Assembly: GCA_963839815.1 (NCBI GenBank)
Contig: CAWIWF010000006.1
Span: 1,195,514-1,259,513 of the forward strand
Source: JACVRM01 sp963839815
GTDB lineage: Bacteria > Actinomycetota > Thermoleophilia > Gaiellales > Gaiellaceae
DNA length: 64,000 nt
Reading direction: 5' to 3'
Below the pieces are notes generated by a model, which searched no databases, was not told where the DNA came from, and saw only the letters and a program-made list of their open reading frames with translations. A program made the translations under genes and the position numbers. Shown piece by piece: positions 56,399-64,000 of this stretch. Position 1 is the first letter of the stretch; every line of letters starts with the position of its first letter.

Positions 56399-58141
56399 AT
56401 GACCAACGACACGATCGATACCACCGAGCAACGAGCCGCTGACCAACGAGCCGACCCCGATGTCTGGGTCACCGGCGAGGACGGCGAGCTCGTCCCGAAC
56501 TACGAGGGCAGCTTCCCGACTATCACCGAGGGCGAGGTCGTGCACGGCACGGTCGTCCGCGTCGACAAGGACGAGGTTCTCGTCGACATCGGCTACAAGT
56601 CCGAGGGGGTCATTCCTGTCGCCGAGCTGTCGATCCGCCGTTCGGTCAACCCGGCCGACGAGGTCAACGTCGGCGACGAGATCGACGCCCTCGTTCTCAC
56701 GAAGGAGGACGCAGAGGGCCGGCTGATCCTCTCTAAGAAGCGCGCCCGCTTCGAGCTCGCCTGGAAGCAGATCGAGGGTGCTGCGGAGAGCGGTGAGCCC
56801 GTGATCGGCAAGGTGATCGAGGTCGTCAAGGGCGGCCTGATCCTCGACCTGGGCGTGCGCGGGTTCCTGCCCGCCTCGCTGGTCGACATCCGCCGCGTCC
56901 AGGATCTCGACGAGTTCCTCGGCCGCGAGCTGCGGTGCAAGGTGATCGAGCTCAACCGCTCGCGCAACAACGTCGTGCTGTCGCGCCGCGCCGTGCTCGA
57001 GGACGAGCGCAAGGAGCAGCGGCAGGCGATCCTCGACCGCCTGAACCCGGGCGACGTGGTTGCGGGCACGATCTCCAACATCGTCGACTTCGGCGCGTTC
57101 GTCGACCTCGACGGCATGGACGGCCTCATCCACATCTCGGAGCTCTCCTGGACGCACGTGAACCATCCGTCCGAGGTGCTCGACATCGGCCAGGAGGTCG
57201 AGGTCAAGGTGCTCGACATCGACCGCGACCGGCAGCGGATCTCGCTCGGTTTGAAACAGACGCAGTCCGATCCCTGGCAGCAGGTGCTGGACAGCTATAC
57301 GCAGGGCGACGTCGTCGAGGGCAAGGTCACCAAGGTGGTCACCTTCGGCGCGTTCGTGGAGATCATGCCCGGGGTCGAGGGGCTCGTGCACATCTCCGAG
57401 CTCGCCGCGCACCATGTCGAGAACCCGCGAGAGGTCGTCTCGCAGGCCGACACCGTGCGCGTGAAGATCATCGAGGTCGACGCGGACCGCCGGCGCCTCT
57501 CGCTCTCGCTCAAGCGGGTCGAGGACGGCGCTCCCGTGCGCACGCCGGACGGCGAGCCGCCACAGCTCGATCTCTCGGAGGACGTGTTCCCTGCGGCAAC
57601 GGCGGAGGCCGCCGCGGCGGAGGACGCGATCGCGCCGCACGGCGAGGCGGAGGCCCTTGGGGAGGAGCCGGTCGCGGCGCCGGAGGGAGCCGCCGACGAG
57701 CCGCCTGCGGACGATCTGGCGGTGGCCGAGGCTGCGACGGTCACCGAGCCGGAGCCGGCTGAGGTCGAGCCCGAAGCCGAGGTCCTCCCGGAGCCGGTCG
57801 CCGAGGCCGTCACCGAGGAGCCCGAGGCGGCCGCCGTGGAGGCGGAGCCCGAGGCCGAGGCCTCCCCGGAGCCAGTCGCCGAGGCCGTCACCGAGGAGCC
57901 CGAGGCGGCCGCCGTGGAGGCGGAGCCCGAGGTCGAGGCCGCGCCGGAGCCGGTCGCCGAGGCCGTCACCGAGGAACCCGAGGTGGCCGCCGTGGAGGCG
58001 GAGACCGAGGTCGAGGCGGTCGAGCCCGCGACGCCGGCGGTCGACGAAGGCGCGCCGATGGCAAGCGCCGGTCCCGACGCCGAGGCGTCTGCCGACGACG
58101 CCGATTCGCCGGCTGCTCCGAGTACCGACGACGACTCCTAG
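56399..58141 (+). CDS. rpsA: 30S ribosomal protein S1 with a repetitive acidic tail
   Basis: S1 helps mRNA bind the 30S subunit. The 580-aa protein has four S1 RNA-binding domains between residues about 30 and 380, for example EGEVVHGTVVRVDKDEVLVD and VVAGTISNIVDFGAFVDLDG. Four domains is the usual actinobacterial number. The C-terminal 200 residues are Glu/Ala/Pro/Val-rich and contain three 26-residue repeats of the type EPEAEVLPEPVAEAVTEEPE, encoded by 78-bp direct repeats at 57767-58000. This tail is probably disordered and negatively charged. Confidence 0.95.
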   Translation: MTNDTIDTTEQRAADQRADPDVWVTGEDGELVPNYEGSFPTITEGEVVHGTVVRVDKDEVLVDIGYKSEGVIPVAELSIRRSVNPADEVNVGDEIDALVLTKEDAEGRLILSKKRARFELAWKQIEGAAESGEPVIGKVIEVVKGGLILDLGVRGFLPASLVDIRRVQDLDEFLGRELRCKVIELNRSRNNVVLSRRAVLEDERKEQRQAILDRLNPGDVVAGTISNIVDFGAFVDLDGMDGLIHISELSWTHVNHPSEVLDIGQEVEVKVLDIDRDRQRISLGLKQTQSDPWQQVLDSYTQGDVVEGKVTKVVTFGAFVEIMPGVEGLVHISELAAHHVENPREVVSQADTVRVKIIEVDADRRRLSLSLKRVEDGAPVRTPDGEPPQLDLSEDVFPAATAEAAAAEDAIAPHGEAEALGEEPVAAPEGAADEPPADDLAVAEAATVTEPEPAEVEPEAEVLPEPVAEAVTEEPEAAAVEAEPEAEASPEPVAEAVTEEPEAAAVEAEPEVEAAPEPVAEAVTEEPEVAAVEAETEVEAVEPATPAVDEGAPMASAGPDAEASADDADSPAAPSTDDDS

Positions 58142-58163
58142 CCGAGCAGGTCGCCGGGAGCTC

Positions 58164-58182
58164 GGGCCGCCGCCTGCGGCCC
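58164..58182 (+). terminator. Hairpin after rpsA
   Basis: GGGCCGC at 58164-58170 pairs with GCGGCCC at 58176-58182 around a 5-base loop, 22 bp after the rpsA stop. There is no T-run. It may end or reduce the rpsA transcript before coaE. Confidence 0.5.
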
Positions 58183-58224
58183 TGATGTGGCGCGTGCCGC
58201 TCCACGCCGGGGCGGGAGCCCGCG

Positions 58225-58845
58225 GTGCGTAACGGCAGCCGCTCGAGGCCGATCTCCGTTGCCATCACAGGCGGCATCGGCGCCGGCAAGTCGACGGCCC
58301 TGCGCGCCTTCGCCCGGCACGGTGCAGCGACCGTCTCGAGCGACGAGATCGTCCATCACCTGCTCCGCGCCGACCCGGACGTGCGCCGCGCGCTGCTCGC
58401 CCGACTCGGCGACGGCATTCTCGGCCCGGACGGGGAGATCGACCGGGTGCGCGTCGGCGAGGTCGTCTTCCGCGACCGCGAGGCGCTGACCTGGCTCGAG
58501 GGGCTGCTGCATCCGCTCGTCGCCCAGGAGTACCTGCGCTGGCGTGACGAGCTCGGCGAGCTCGACCAGCCGCCGGCTGTCTGCGTCACCGAAGTGCCAC
58601 TGCTCTACGAGTCGGGCGGTGAGGACCGCTTTGACGTCGTCGTGGCGCTGACCGCCTCGCCGCGACTTCGCGCCCGGCGGGGCCGCCCGGTTCCCGAGGA
58701 GCGTGACAGCCGCCTGCTCCCGGACGACGAGAAGCTGGAGCGGGCCGACTACGCGTACGTGAACAACCGCTCCGTGGAGGATCTCGATGCGTTCGTCGCA
58801 GACGTGATGTCTGATCTGCAGCGCCGTGACAGCACAGTGACTTGA
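58225..58845 (+). CDS. coaE: Dephospho-CoA kinase
   Basis: CoaE phosphorylates dephospho-CoA, the last step of coenzyme A synthesis. The 206-aa protein has the P-loop GGIGAGKST near residue 16, the DEIVHHLL segment, EVPLLYESGGEDRFD and the final ADYAYVNNRSVEDL. rpsA followed by coaE is a conserved actinobacterial pair. The GTG at 58225 is the only start close to the P-loop. Its stop codon TGA lies inside the -35 box of the next gene. Confidence 0.92.
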   Translation: MRNGSRSRPISVAITGGIGAGKSTALRAFARHGAATVSSDEIVHHLLRADPDVRRALLARLGDGILGPDGEIDRVRVGEVVFRDREALTWLEGLLHPLVAQEYLRWRDELGELDQPPAVCVTEVPLLYESGGEDRFDVVVALTASPRLRARRGRPVPEERDSRLLPDDEKLERADYAYVNNRSVEDLDAFVADVMSDLQRRDSTVT

Positions 58846-58878
58846 CAGTGACATCGTGTGATGTCATAGTGACGTCAC
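58842..58878 (+). promoter_or_regulatory. Promoter and palindromic operator of the RHH-DUF4097 operon
   Basis: TTGACA at 58842-58847 and CATAGT at 58865-58870 are 17 bp apart, the best consensus promoter in the window. The spacer and -10 region hold the inverted repeat TGACATC-gtgt-GATGTCA at 58849-58866. A second perfect palindrome, GTGACGTCAC at 58869-58878, covers the start site. TGAC/GTCA half-sites recur several times from 58826 on. This is what an autoregulated operator for the ribbon-helix-helix protein encoded next would look like. Confidence 0.7.
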
Positions 58879-58879
58879 G

Positions 58880-59338
58880 ATGCAGCTGGGACAGATCATC
58901 GAGGCGCTCCGGAACGACCTCGTCGCCGTCGCGGCGGTGGGGGACGAGCGCACAGCGGGCATCGCCGAGCGGCTCAGCATCGCGCTCGAGGGCTCGCTCG
59001 GCCTGCGTCTCGTCGACGCGTTCGCGGCCGCTGCCCTGGAGCTGAACGCGCAGCTTCCGGGCGGGCATGTCGAGGTGCGCCTCGCCGGCCGCGACCCCGA
59101 GCTCGTCTATATCGAGGAGGAGCTCGCGGAGCCGCACATCCCCGCGGGGGCGGACGACGAGGCGCTCGCGCGCATCTCGCTGCGTCTCCCCGAAGCGCTC
59201 AAGCGCACCTGCGAGGAGGCGGCCGCCCGCGACGGCGTGTCGCTCAACACCTGGATCATCCGCGCGCTCGCCCGTGCCCAGAGTGGCGAGGGCGGGCGGC
59301 GCCAAGGCAAGCGGCTGACGGGCTACGCCCGCAGCTGA
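58880..59338 (+). CDS. Ribbon-helix-helix transcriptional regulator (HicB-type C-terminal domain)
   Basis: The 152-aa protein has a helical N-terminal region of about 90 residues with no recognised family, followed by a ribbon-helix-helix motif at residues about 97-133. The strand is RISLRLPEALKRTC and the helices are EEAAARDGVSLNTWIIRALAR. Proteins of this type bind short palindromes as dimers. The palindromes next to its own promoter fit autoregulation. No HicA toxin is adjacent, so it is unlikely to be a toxin-antitoxin pair. It precedes a small ORF and the DUF4097 gene. Confidence 0.75.
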   Translation: MQLGQIIEALRNDLVAVAAVGDERTAGIAERLSIALEGSLGLRLVDAFAAAALELNAQLPGGHVEVRLAGRDPELVYIEEELAEPHIPAGADDEALARISLRLPEALKRTCEEAAARDGVSLNTWIIRALARAQSGEGGRRQGKRLTGYARS

Positions 59339-59349
59339 GAGGAGGAAGC

Positions 59350-59487
59350 ATGTACCTGTCATCTCTCCACTACAGCGACTGGCGCGTCGACCGGCGGCCC
59401 GCCAGAGGTGCAGGCTCGAGGCCGGCGAGCCGCGCCGAGATCGACCTGCGCGTGGCGGCGATCCGCCGCGGCGGTCGCGCCCGATGA
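59350..59487 (+). CDS. Small protein of 45 aa between the RHH and DUF4097 genes
   Basis: The ORF starts at ATG with MYLSSLHYSDWRVDRRPARG after a strong GAGGAGGA ribosome site about 3 nt upstream. It ends with an ATGA overlap with the DUF4097 gene. The product is basic and rich in Arg and Ala and has no membrane segment. Its position, ribosome site and coupling support translation. It may be the partner of the RHH regulator or only a translational coupler. Confidence 0.55.
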   Translation: MYLSSLHYSDWRVDRRPARGAGSRPASRAEIDLRVAAIRRGGRAR

Positions 59488-60314
59488 AGCGCACGTTCCC
59501 GACACCGGAGCCCGTCCGGCTGCTGATCGAGCTGCCGGCGGGGCGCGTCGAGCTCGAGACCACCGACAGCGGCGAGACCACCGTCGAGCTGGAGCCGCTG
59601 AACGGAGCCGACGCGTCCGCGCGCGCAGTCGAGGAGGCGACGGTGGAGCATCGTGAGCACGGCGAACGGCACGAGCTTCGGATCGAGGTCGGCAAGCGCC
59701 GCTCGTTCTCCTTCGGCCGGACGCCGGAGGTGCTCGTCACCGTCCGCTGCCCGCCCCTGACGACGGTGCAGCTCTCCGCGGCCGCCGCGGACGTGCGCGG
59801 CGTGGGTCAGTTCGCCGATGTCGAGATCAAGAACGTCTCGGGCGACACGTCGTTCACGGACATCGAGGGCAACGCGCGCCTGAAGGCGGTCAGCGGCGAC
59901 ATCTGGGCCGGTCGCGTGACGGGAGACGCCGAGGTGGGGACGGTCTCGGGAGACGTCCGCCTCGAGCATGTCGGCGGCGAGTGCACGGTTCGCACCGTCT
60001 CGGGCGACCTCTCGATCCCGGACGCCGTCTCCTCGGTGCGTGCGACGAGCGTGTCGGGTGACCACCACCTGGAGGCCGTGACCTCGGGCTCGATCGAGCT
60101 GCAGAGCGTCTCGGGCGACGTGCATGTCGGCGTCCGGCGTGGCACGGACGTCTGGCTCGACCTTAACTCGCGGAGCGGCGACGTCTCGTCGGAGCTGGAC
60201 GAGAGCGACGGCCCGGGTGGCAGCGCGAGCGTCCAGGTGCGTGCGGCGACCGTCAGCGGCGACATCACCGTCGTGCGCGCGGCGGCGCGCGAGCCCGCGA
60301 ACCACACCGCCTAG
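59484..60314 (+). CDS. DUF4097-family beta-repeat protein
   Basis: The 276-aa protein is made of short beta strands with a repeated (V/T)SGD motif. At least eight such motifs occur from residue about 117 on (NVSGDTSF, AVSGDIWA, TVSGDVRL, TVSGDLSI, SVSGDHHL, SVSGDVHV, TVSGDITV) spaced about 18-20 residues apart, as in a right-handed beta-helix. There is no signal peptide. The family is widespread but not understood. An ATGA overlap with the small ORF and 27 bp to the MFS gene suggest one operon. Confidence 0.85.
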   Translation: MKRTFPTPEPVRLLIELPAGRVELETTDSGETTVELEPLNGADASARAVEEATVEHREHGERHELRIEVGKRRSFSFGRTPEVLVTVRCPPLTTVQLSAAAADVRGVGQFADVEIKNVSGDTSFTDIEGNARLKAVSGDIWAGRVTGDAEVGTVSGDVRLEHVGGECTVRTVSGDLSIPDAVSSVRATSVSGDHHLEAVTSGSIELQSVSGDVHVGVRRGTDVWLDLNSRSGDVSSELDESDGPGGSASVQVRAATVSGDITVVRAAAREPANHTA

Positions 60315-60341
60315 GCCCGCGGTCGGCGGAGGGGAGGACAC

Positions 60342-61676
60342 ATGCGACTCAGGCCGAGCGGTGGGCTCTGGCGCCACGGCGACTTCATGAAGCTGTGGTC
60401 GGCGGAGACGATCAGCCAGTTTGGCTCGCAGATCTCCGGTCTGGCGCTGCCGCTGGTCGCGATCCTGACGCTCGACGTGAGCGCGTTCGAGGTGGCGCTC
60501 CTCGGCGTGATCGAGTTCGCACCGTTCGTGCTGGTGTCGCTGCCGGCCGGTGTCTGGGTCGATCGCCTGTCGCGACGGCCGATCCTGATCGCGGGCGACC
60601 TCGGGCGCGCGGTCCTGCTGGTGACGATCCCGGCGGCGTACCTCCTCGACCTGCTCACCATCTGGCAGCTCTACGCCGTGGGCTTCGGCGTCGGAATCTG
60701 CACCGTCTTCTTCGACGTCGCCTATCAGTCGTACCTCCCGTCACTCGTCGCGCGCGACCAACTCGTCGAGGGCAACTCGAAGCTCGAGATCAGCCGCTCG
60801 GGCTCGCAGATCGGCGGGCCGGGCATCTCCGGCCTGCTCATCCAGGCGCTGACCGCCCCCGTCGCGGTGCTCGTCGACGCGCTCAGCTTCGTCGCCTCTG
60901 CGATCTTCCTGCTGCGCATCCGCACCGTCGAGGAAGCGCCCGCGCGGGCGGAGCGGGGCACCCGCGGGCCGGGTATGAAAGCCGAGCTGGCCGAGGGCCT
61001 GCGCTACGTGCTGGGCCACCGTCTGCTGCGCTGGATCGCGATGTCGACGGCGATCTTCAACTTCTTCGGCTCCGTCATGTGGGCGATCCTGCTCGTCTAC
61101 GCCGTCCGCGTGCTCGGCATGAGCGCCGGCCTGATCGGCGTCGTCTTGATGCTCGGCAACATCGGCTTCCTTGCCGGAGCGCTGACGACGGGCAGGATCA
61201 CCGCTCGGCTCGGGCTCGGGCCGGCGATCGTGCTCGGGGGCGCGCTCGGCAGCTCGCAGCTGCTGATCCCGCTGGCGCCGCAGAACGCGAACGGCGCGGC
61301 GGTCTTCATCGTCGCCGCCTCGCTGATCTCGGGCTTCGGCGTCGTGCTCTACAACGTCAACCAGCTCAGCCTGCGCCAGGCGATCACGCCGGAGCGGCTG
61401 CAGGGCCGGATGAACTCGGTCATGCGCTTCATCGTCTGGGGCGTGATCCCGCTCGGCACGCTCGCCGGGGGCGCGATCGCGTCGACAACGACGCTGCGGA
61501 CGGCCATCTGGGTGGGCGCGATCGGTACCTCACTCGCCGCGCTGCCGCTCGTTCTCTCCTCGGTGCGGTCGCTGCGTGAGGTGCCGGAGCCCGACGAGCC
61601 CGTGACGGGCGCGGGCGAGGTGCTGCTTGGCCCCGGGCCGGCGCCGATCCCGGCCGTCGACGTGGAGCAGCCGTGA
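60342..61676 (+). CDS. MFS transporter, EntS-like family
   Basis: The 444-aa protein has about 12 membrane helices and the pattern of the EntS/multidrug branch of MFS: FMKLWSAETISQFGSQISGLALPLV at the N-terminus, the loop DRLSRRP and the family motif VAYQSYLPSLVARDQLVEGN. A GGAGGGGAGG ribosome site lies upstream of the ATG. The exported compound is unknown. It overlaps the second MFS gene by GTGA. Confidence 0.88.
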   Translation: MRLRPSGGLWRHGDFMKLWSAETISQFGSQISGLALPLVAILTLDVSAFEVALLGVIEFAPFVLVSLPAGVWVDRLSRRPILIAGDLGRAVLLVTIPAAYLLDLLTIWQLYAVGFGVGICTVFFDVAYQSYLPSLVARDQLVEGNSKLEISRSGSQIGGPGISGLLIQALTAPVAVLVDALSFVASAIFLLRIRTVEEAPARAERGTRGPGMKAELAEGLRYVLGHRLLRWIAMSTAIFNFFGSVMWAILLVYAVRVLGMSAGLIGVVLMLGNIGFLAGALTTGRITARLGLGPAIVLGGALGSSQLLIPLAPQNANGAAVFIVAASLISGFGVVLYNVNQLSLRQAITPERLQGRMNSVMRFIVWGVIPLGTLAGGAIASTTTLRTAIWVGAIGTSLAALPLVLSSVRSLREVPEPDEPVTGAGEVLLGPGPAPIPAVDVEQP

Positions 61677-62917
61677 GCCGGAAGGAGCTGCTGCGCCACC
61701 CGGCGCTGCTCGGGCTGCTCGCTCGCGACGTCGTCTCCGTCACGGGCAGCCAGATGACATGGATCGCGCTGCCGTGGTTCGTGCTCACGACCACGGGCTC
61801 GCCGGCCCGCATGACCGTCGTCCTCGCCGTCGAGTCGGCGTCGCTGGCGCTCTTCGGCCTGGCCAGCGGCGCGATCGTCTCCCGTCTCGGCCCGCGTCGC
61901 ACGATGCTGGTCGCCGACGCCGTGCGGGCGCCGCTGATCGCCGCCGTGCCGGTGCTGCACGCGCTCGACCTGCTCTCGTTCCCGCTCCTGCTCGTGCTCG
62001 TGGTCGCCGTGACCGCCCCCGGGCTGCCGTCGTACTCGGCCAAGTCCGCCCTGCTGCCCGAGCTCGTCGGCGAGGACGAGCGCGTGCTGGCGGAGGCCAA
62101 TGCGCTCGTCCAGGCGGCCAACCGGGTCACGATGATCGCCGGGCCCGCGATCGGCGGCGCGCTCATCGCCGTCGTCGGCGCCACCAACGTCCTCATCATC
62201 GACAGCGTCACGTTCGTCCTCGGCTTCGCCTTCGTCGCGATCCTGGTGCCCGCGGTGAAGGCGGAGCTCGAGGCGAAGGAGCGGCGCTCGCTTCGCGCCG
62301 GCGTTCGCTTCCTCTGGCGCGACCGGCTGCTTCGGCCGTGGACGGCGGCGCTCGTGGTCTCGGACGTCGGCTGGATCGTCATGTTCGCGACCATGCCGGT
62401 GCTGGTGCTCGACCGCTTCGGCGAGCGGCCGGAGTTGCTCGGCTGGATCTGGGGGGCCTGGGGGCTCGGTGCGGTCGTCGGCAGCGTGGTCGCGTTCCGC
62501 ATCGTCGGGCGCATCGACCGCCTGCTCGTCGCGAGCCTCGGCGAGATCGGCATGGTGGTGCCGCTCTGGCTGCTGCTGACGGGTGTGCCGCCGGGAGTGC
62601 TAGTCGCCGTCATGACCGCGTCCGGCCTTGCGAACGGCATCGTCAACGCGCCTCTCCACGCCATCATCCAGCTGCGGACGCCGCGCGCGTTGCGGGCGAC
62701 GGTGATCGCCGTCGCGGTCTCGCTGACGGCGGGGCTGGGACCGATCGCGCTGGGGGCGGCCGGGCCTGTTCTCGAGTCCGTCGGCTGGCGGCCGGTGCTG
62801 GTCGGCCTGCTCGTCGCCCAGACCGTGGCCACGGTGGCGTTCACGACGGCTGGCCTGCGGGAGCGCGCGCGCCGCGTCGTGGTCGAGCCGCTCGTGCCGG
62901 CCGACGAGCGTGCCTGA
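61673..62917 (+). CDS. MFS transporter
   Basis: The 414-aa protein has about 12 helices: RDVVSVTGSQMTWIALPWFVL at the N-terminus and a repeat of the loop SRLGPRRTM. It belongs to the same broad EntS-like group but is clearly less similar to its two neighbours than they are to each other. The GTG start overlaps the stop of the previous gene. The substrate is unknown. Confidence 0.85.
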   Translation: MSRKELLRHPALLGLLARDVVSVTGSQMTWIALPWFVLTTTGSPARMTVVLAVESASLALFGLASGAIVSRLGPRRTMLVADAVRAPLIAAVPVLHALDLLSFPLLLVLVVAVTAPGLPSYSAKSALLPELVGEDERVLAEANALVQAANRVTMIAGPAIGGALIAVVGATNVLIIDSVTFVLGFAFVAILVPAVKAELEAKERRSLRAGVRFLWRDRLLRPWTAALVVSDVGWIVMFATMPVLVLDRFGERPELLGWIWGAWGLGAVVGSVVAFRIVGRIDRLLVASLGEIGMVVPLWLLLTGVPPGVLVAVMTASGLANGIVNAPLHAIIQLRTPRALRATVIAVAVSLTAGLGPIALGAAGPVLESVGWRPVLVGLLVAQTVATVAFTTAGLRERARRVVVEPLVPADERA

Positions 62918-64000
62918 CCGTCTCCGGCGCTGGCGGCCCGCCGGCCTCTGGCGGCACCGCGACTTCATGCGCCTCTGGGGCGCGCAGACCGTCTCGCAGT
63001 TCGGCAGCCAGGTCACCTTCCTCGGGCTGCCGCTGGCCGCGATCGTCGTGCTCGACGCCTCCGCCTTCGAGGTCGCGCTGCTCGGGGCGCTCGAGTGGAC
63101 GCCGTGGCTCCTGCTCAGCCTGCCGGCCGGCGCCTGGATCGACCGTGTGCGCCGCCGGCCGGTGCTGATCGCCGCCGACGTCGGTCGCGGGATCGTGCTC
63201 GCCTCCGTGCCCCTCGCGTATGCGTTCGACGCGCTGACGATCTGGCAGCTCTACGCCGTCGGCTTCCTGACGGGCGTCCTGACCGTTTTCTTCGACGTCG
63301 CCTACCAGTCGTACCTCCCGTCACTCGTGCGCCGCGACCAGCTCCCTGACGGCAACTCCAAGCTCGAGATCAGCCGCTCGGGCGCGCAGCTCGCCGGGCC
63401 CGGCCTCGCGGGGGTGCTCGTGGAGCTCGTCACGGCGCCGCTCGCGATCCTCGCCGACGCCGTCAGCTTCCTGCTCTCGGGTCTCTGGCTGACGCGGATC
63501 GAGGCCGAGGAGCAGGTCGAGGAGCCCGAGATGCGCCAGGGCCTGATGGCGGACATCCGCGAGGGGCTGCGCTTCGTGCTCGGCAACCCCTATCTGCGGC
63601 CCAGCATGCTGTACGTCGCCGTCTTCAACTTCTTCGCGCAGATCCTCGGCGCGCTCTTCCTCGTCTACGCGATCCGCCGGCTCGGGCTCTCGCCGGGAGA
63701 GATCGGGCTCGTGCTCGGCCTCGGCAACGCCGGCTTCCTCGTCGGGGCGATGCTCGCGCCGCGGATCTCCGCCCGGCTCGGCATCGGCCCGACGCTGATC
63801 TGGTCGGCGGCCGTGGGCGGGTTCTCGCTCTACCTGGTCCCGCTGGCGCCCCCCTCGAACCCAATCCCCTTCCTGCTCGCCCAGGGTCTCGTGATCGGCT
63901 TCGCGGTGGTGCTCTACAACGTGGCGGGGATCAGCTTCTTCCAGGCGATCACGCCCGACCGGATGCTGGGCCGGATGAACGCGTCGCGGCGTTTCGTCGT
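62910..64000 (+). CDS. MFS transporter, paralogue of the 60342 gene, cut by the window edge
   Basis: The reading frame starts with the GTG at 62910 (VPDRLRRWRPAGLWRHRDFM) and stays open to the end, 363 codons. It is very similar to the first MFS protein of the operon: FMRLWGAQTVSQFGSQVTFLGLPL, DRVRRRP and AYQSYLPSLVRRDQLPDGNS match almost position for position. The two probably arose by duplication. It overlaps the second MFS gene by 8 bp. The C-terminus lies outside the window. Confidence 0.88.
   Translation, partial: MPDRLRRWRPAGLWRHRDFMRLWGAQTVSQFGSQVTFLGLPLAAIVVLDASAFEVALLGALEWTPWLLLSLPAGAWIDRVRRRPVLIAADVGRGIVLASVPLAYAFDALTIWQLYAVGFLTGVLTVFFDVAYQSYLPSLVRRDQLPDGNSKLEISRSGAQLAGPGLAGVLVELVTAPLAILADAVSFLLSGLWLTRIEAEEQVEEPEMRQGLMADIREGLRFVLGNPYLRPSMLYVAVFNFFAQILGALFLVYAIRRLGLSPGEIGLVLGLGNAGFLVGAMLAPRISARLGIGPTLIWSAAVGGFSLYLVPLAPPSNPIPFLLAQGLVIGFAVVLYNVAGISFFQAITPDRMLGRMNASRRFV

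Noticed and set aside
58880..59338. Toxin-antitoxin module based on the HicB-like domain
   Set aside because: No HicA-like or other toxin gene is adjacent. The neighbours are a small basic protein and a DUF4097 protein.

Overview
The window is a GC-rich, tightly packed bacterial chromosome segment. Genes commonly overlap by ATGA or GTGA, GTG starts are frequent, and -10 boxes of the form TANNNT often sit only 5-8 nt before a start codon. The housekeeping gene order (argC/carAB, leuS, comEA-comEC-holA, rpsT, lepA-hemW-hrcA-dnaJ-prmA-mtaB, phoH-ybeY-dgkA-cdd-era), an actinobacterial-type PfkA and the many leaderless genes point to the Actinobacteria, and my best inference is a Thermoleophilia-like (Gaiellales/Solirubrobacterales) lineage. 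No 16S gene is present to prove it. Five conserved genes each carry one single-base frameshift, which suggests assembly or read errors more than biology.

Layout. 1-8.3 kb: argC diverges from carA-carB over a putative ARG box; then a hypothetical gene, then leuS preceded by a leucine-rich leader peptide and an intrinsic terminator. 8.3-14.5 kb: a sigma/anti-sigma-like DUF4349 cluster on the minus strand, then comEA, comEC and holA, with rpsT convergent. 14.5-28.3 kb: murJ, lepA, hemW, hrcA, dnaJ, prmA, mtaB, HIT, yqeY, phoH, ybeY, dgkA-PAP2, cdd and era, a core translation, chaperone and cell-envelope block. 28.3-32.3 kb: a deoC operon with an ABM-domain protein, an aldehyde dehydrogenase, a SnoaL-like protein and a half-length ALDH homologue without catalytic residues.

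32.5-39 kb: a secreted RTX/BNR protein, an IGPS-like barrel, a lipoprotein, a secreted DyP-like protein, a methyltransferase, an acetyltransferase, a phosphofructokinase with PPi-type residues, and tRNA-Leu(CAA). 39-44.7 kb: a complete livKHMGF branched-chain amino-acid ABC transporter. 45-56 kb: a sulfatase, a LarA-like protein, a double GNAT protein, polA, and a giant secreted phosphodiesterase/5'-nucleotidase fusion preceded by overlapping small ORFs. 56-64 kb: a 194-bp tandem repeat, rpsA, coaE, then an operon of a ribbon-helix-helix regulator, a 45-aa small protein, a DUF4097 protein and three MFS transporters, the last running off the window.

The most distinctive non-coding signals are the leuS leader/attenuator, the palindrome-rich promoter of the ribbon-helix-helix operon, a dispersed intergenic repeat in three copies (1-79, 24841-24983, 32309-32450), a 194-bp tandem repeat before rpsA, and a possible structured RNA before murJ. 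No CRISPR array, insertion sequence or prophage was seen.
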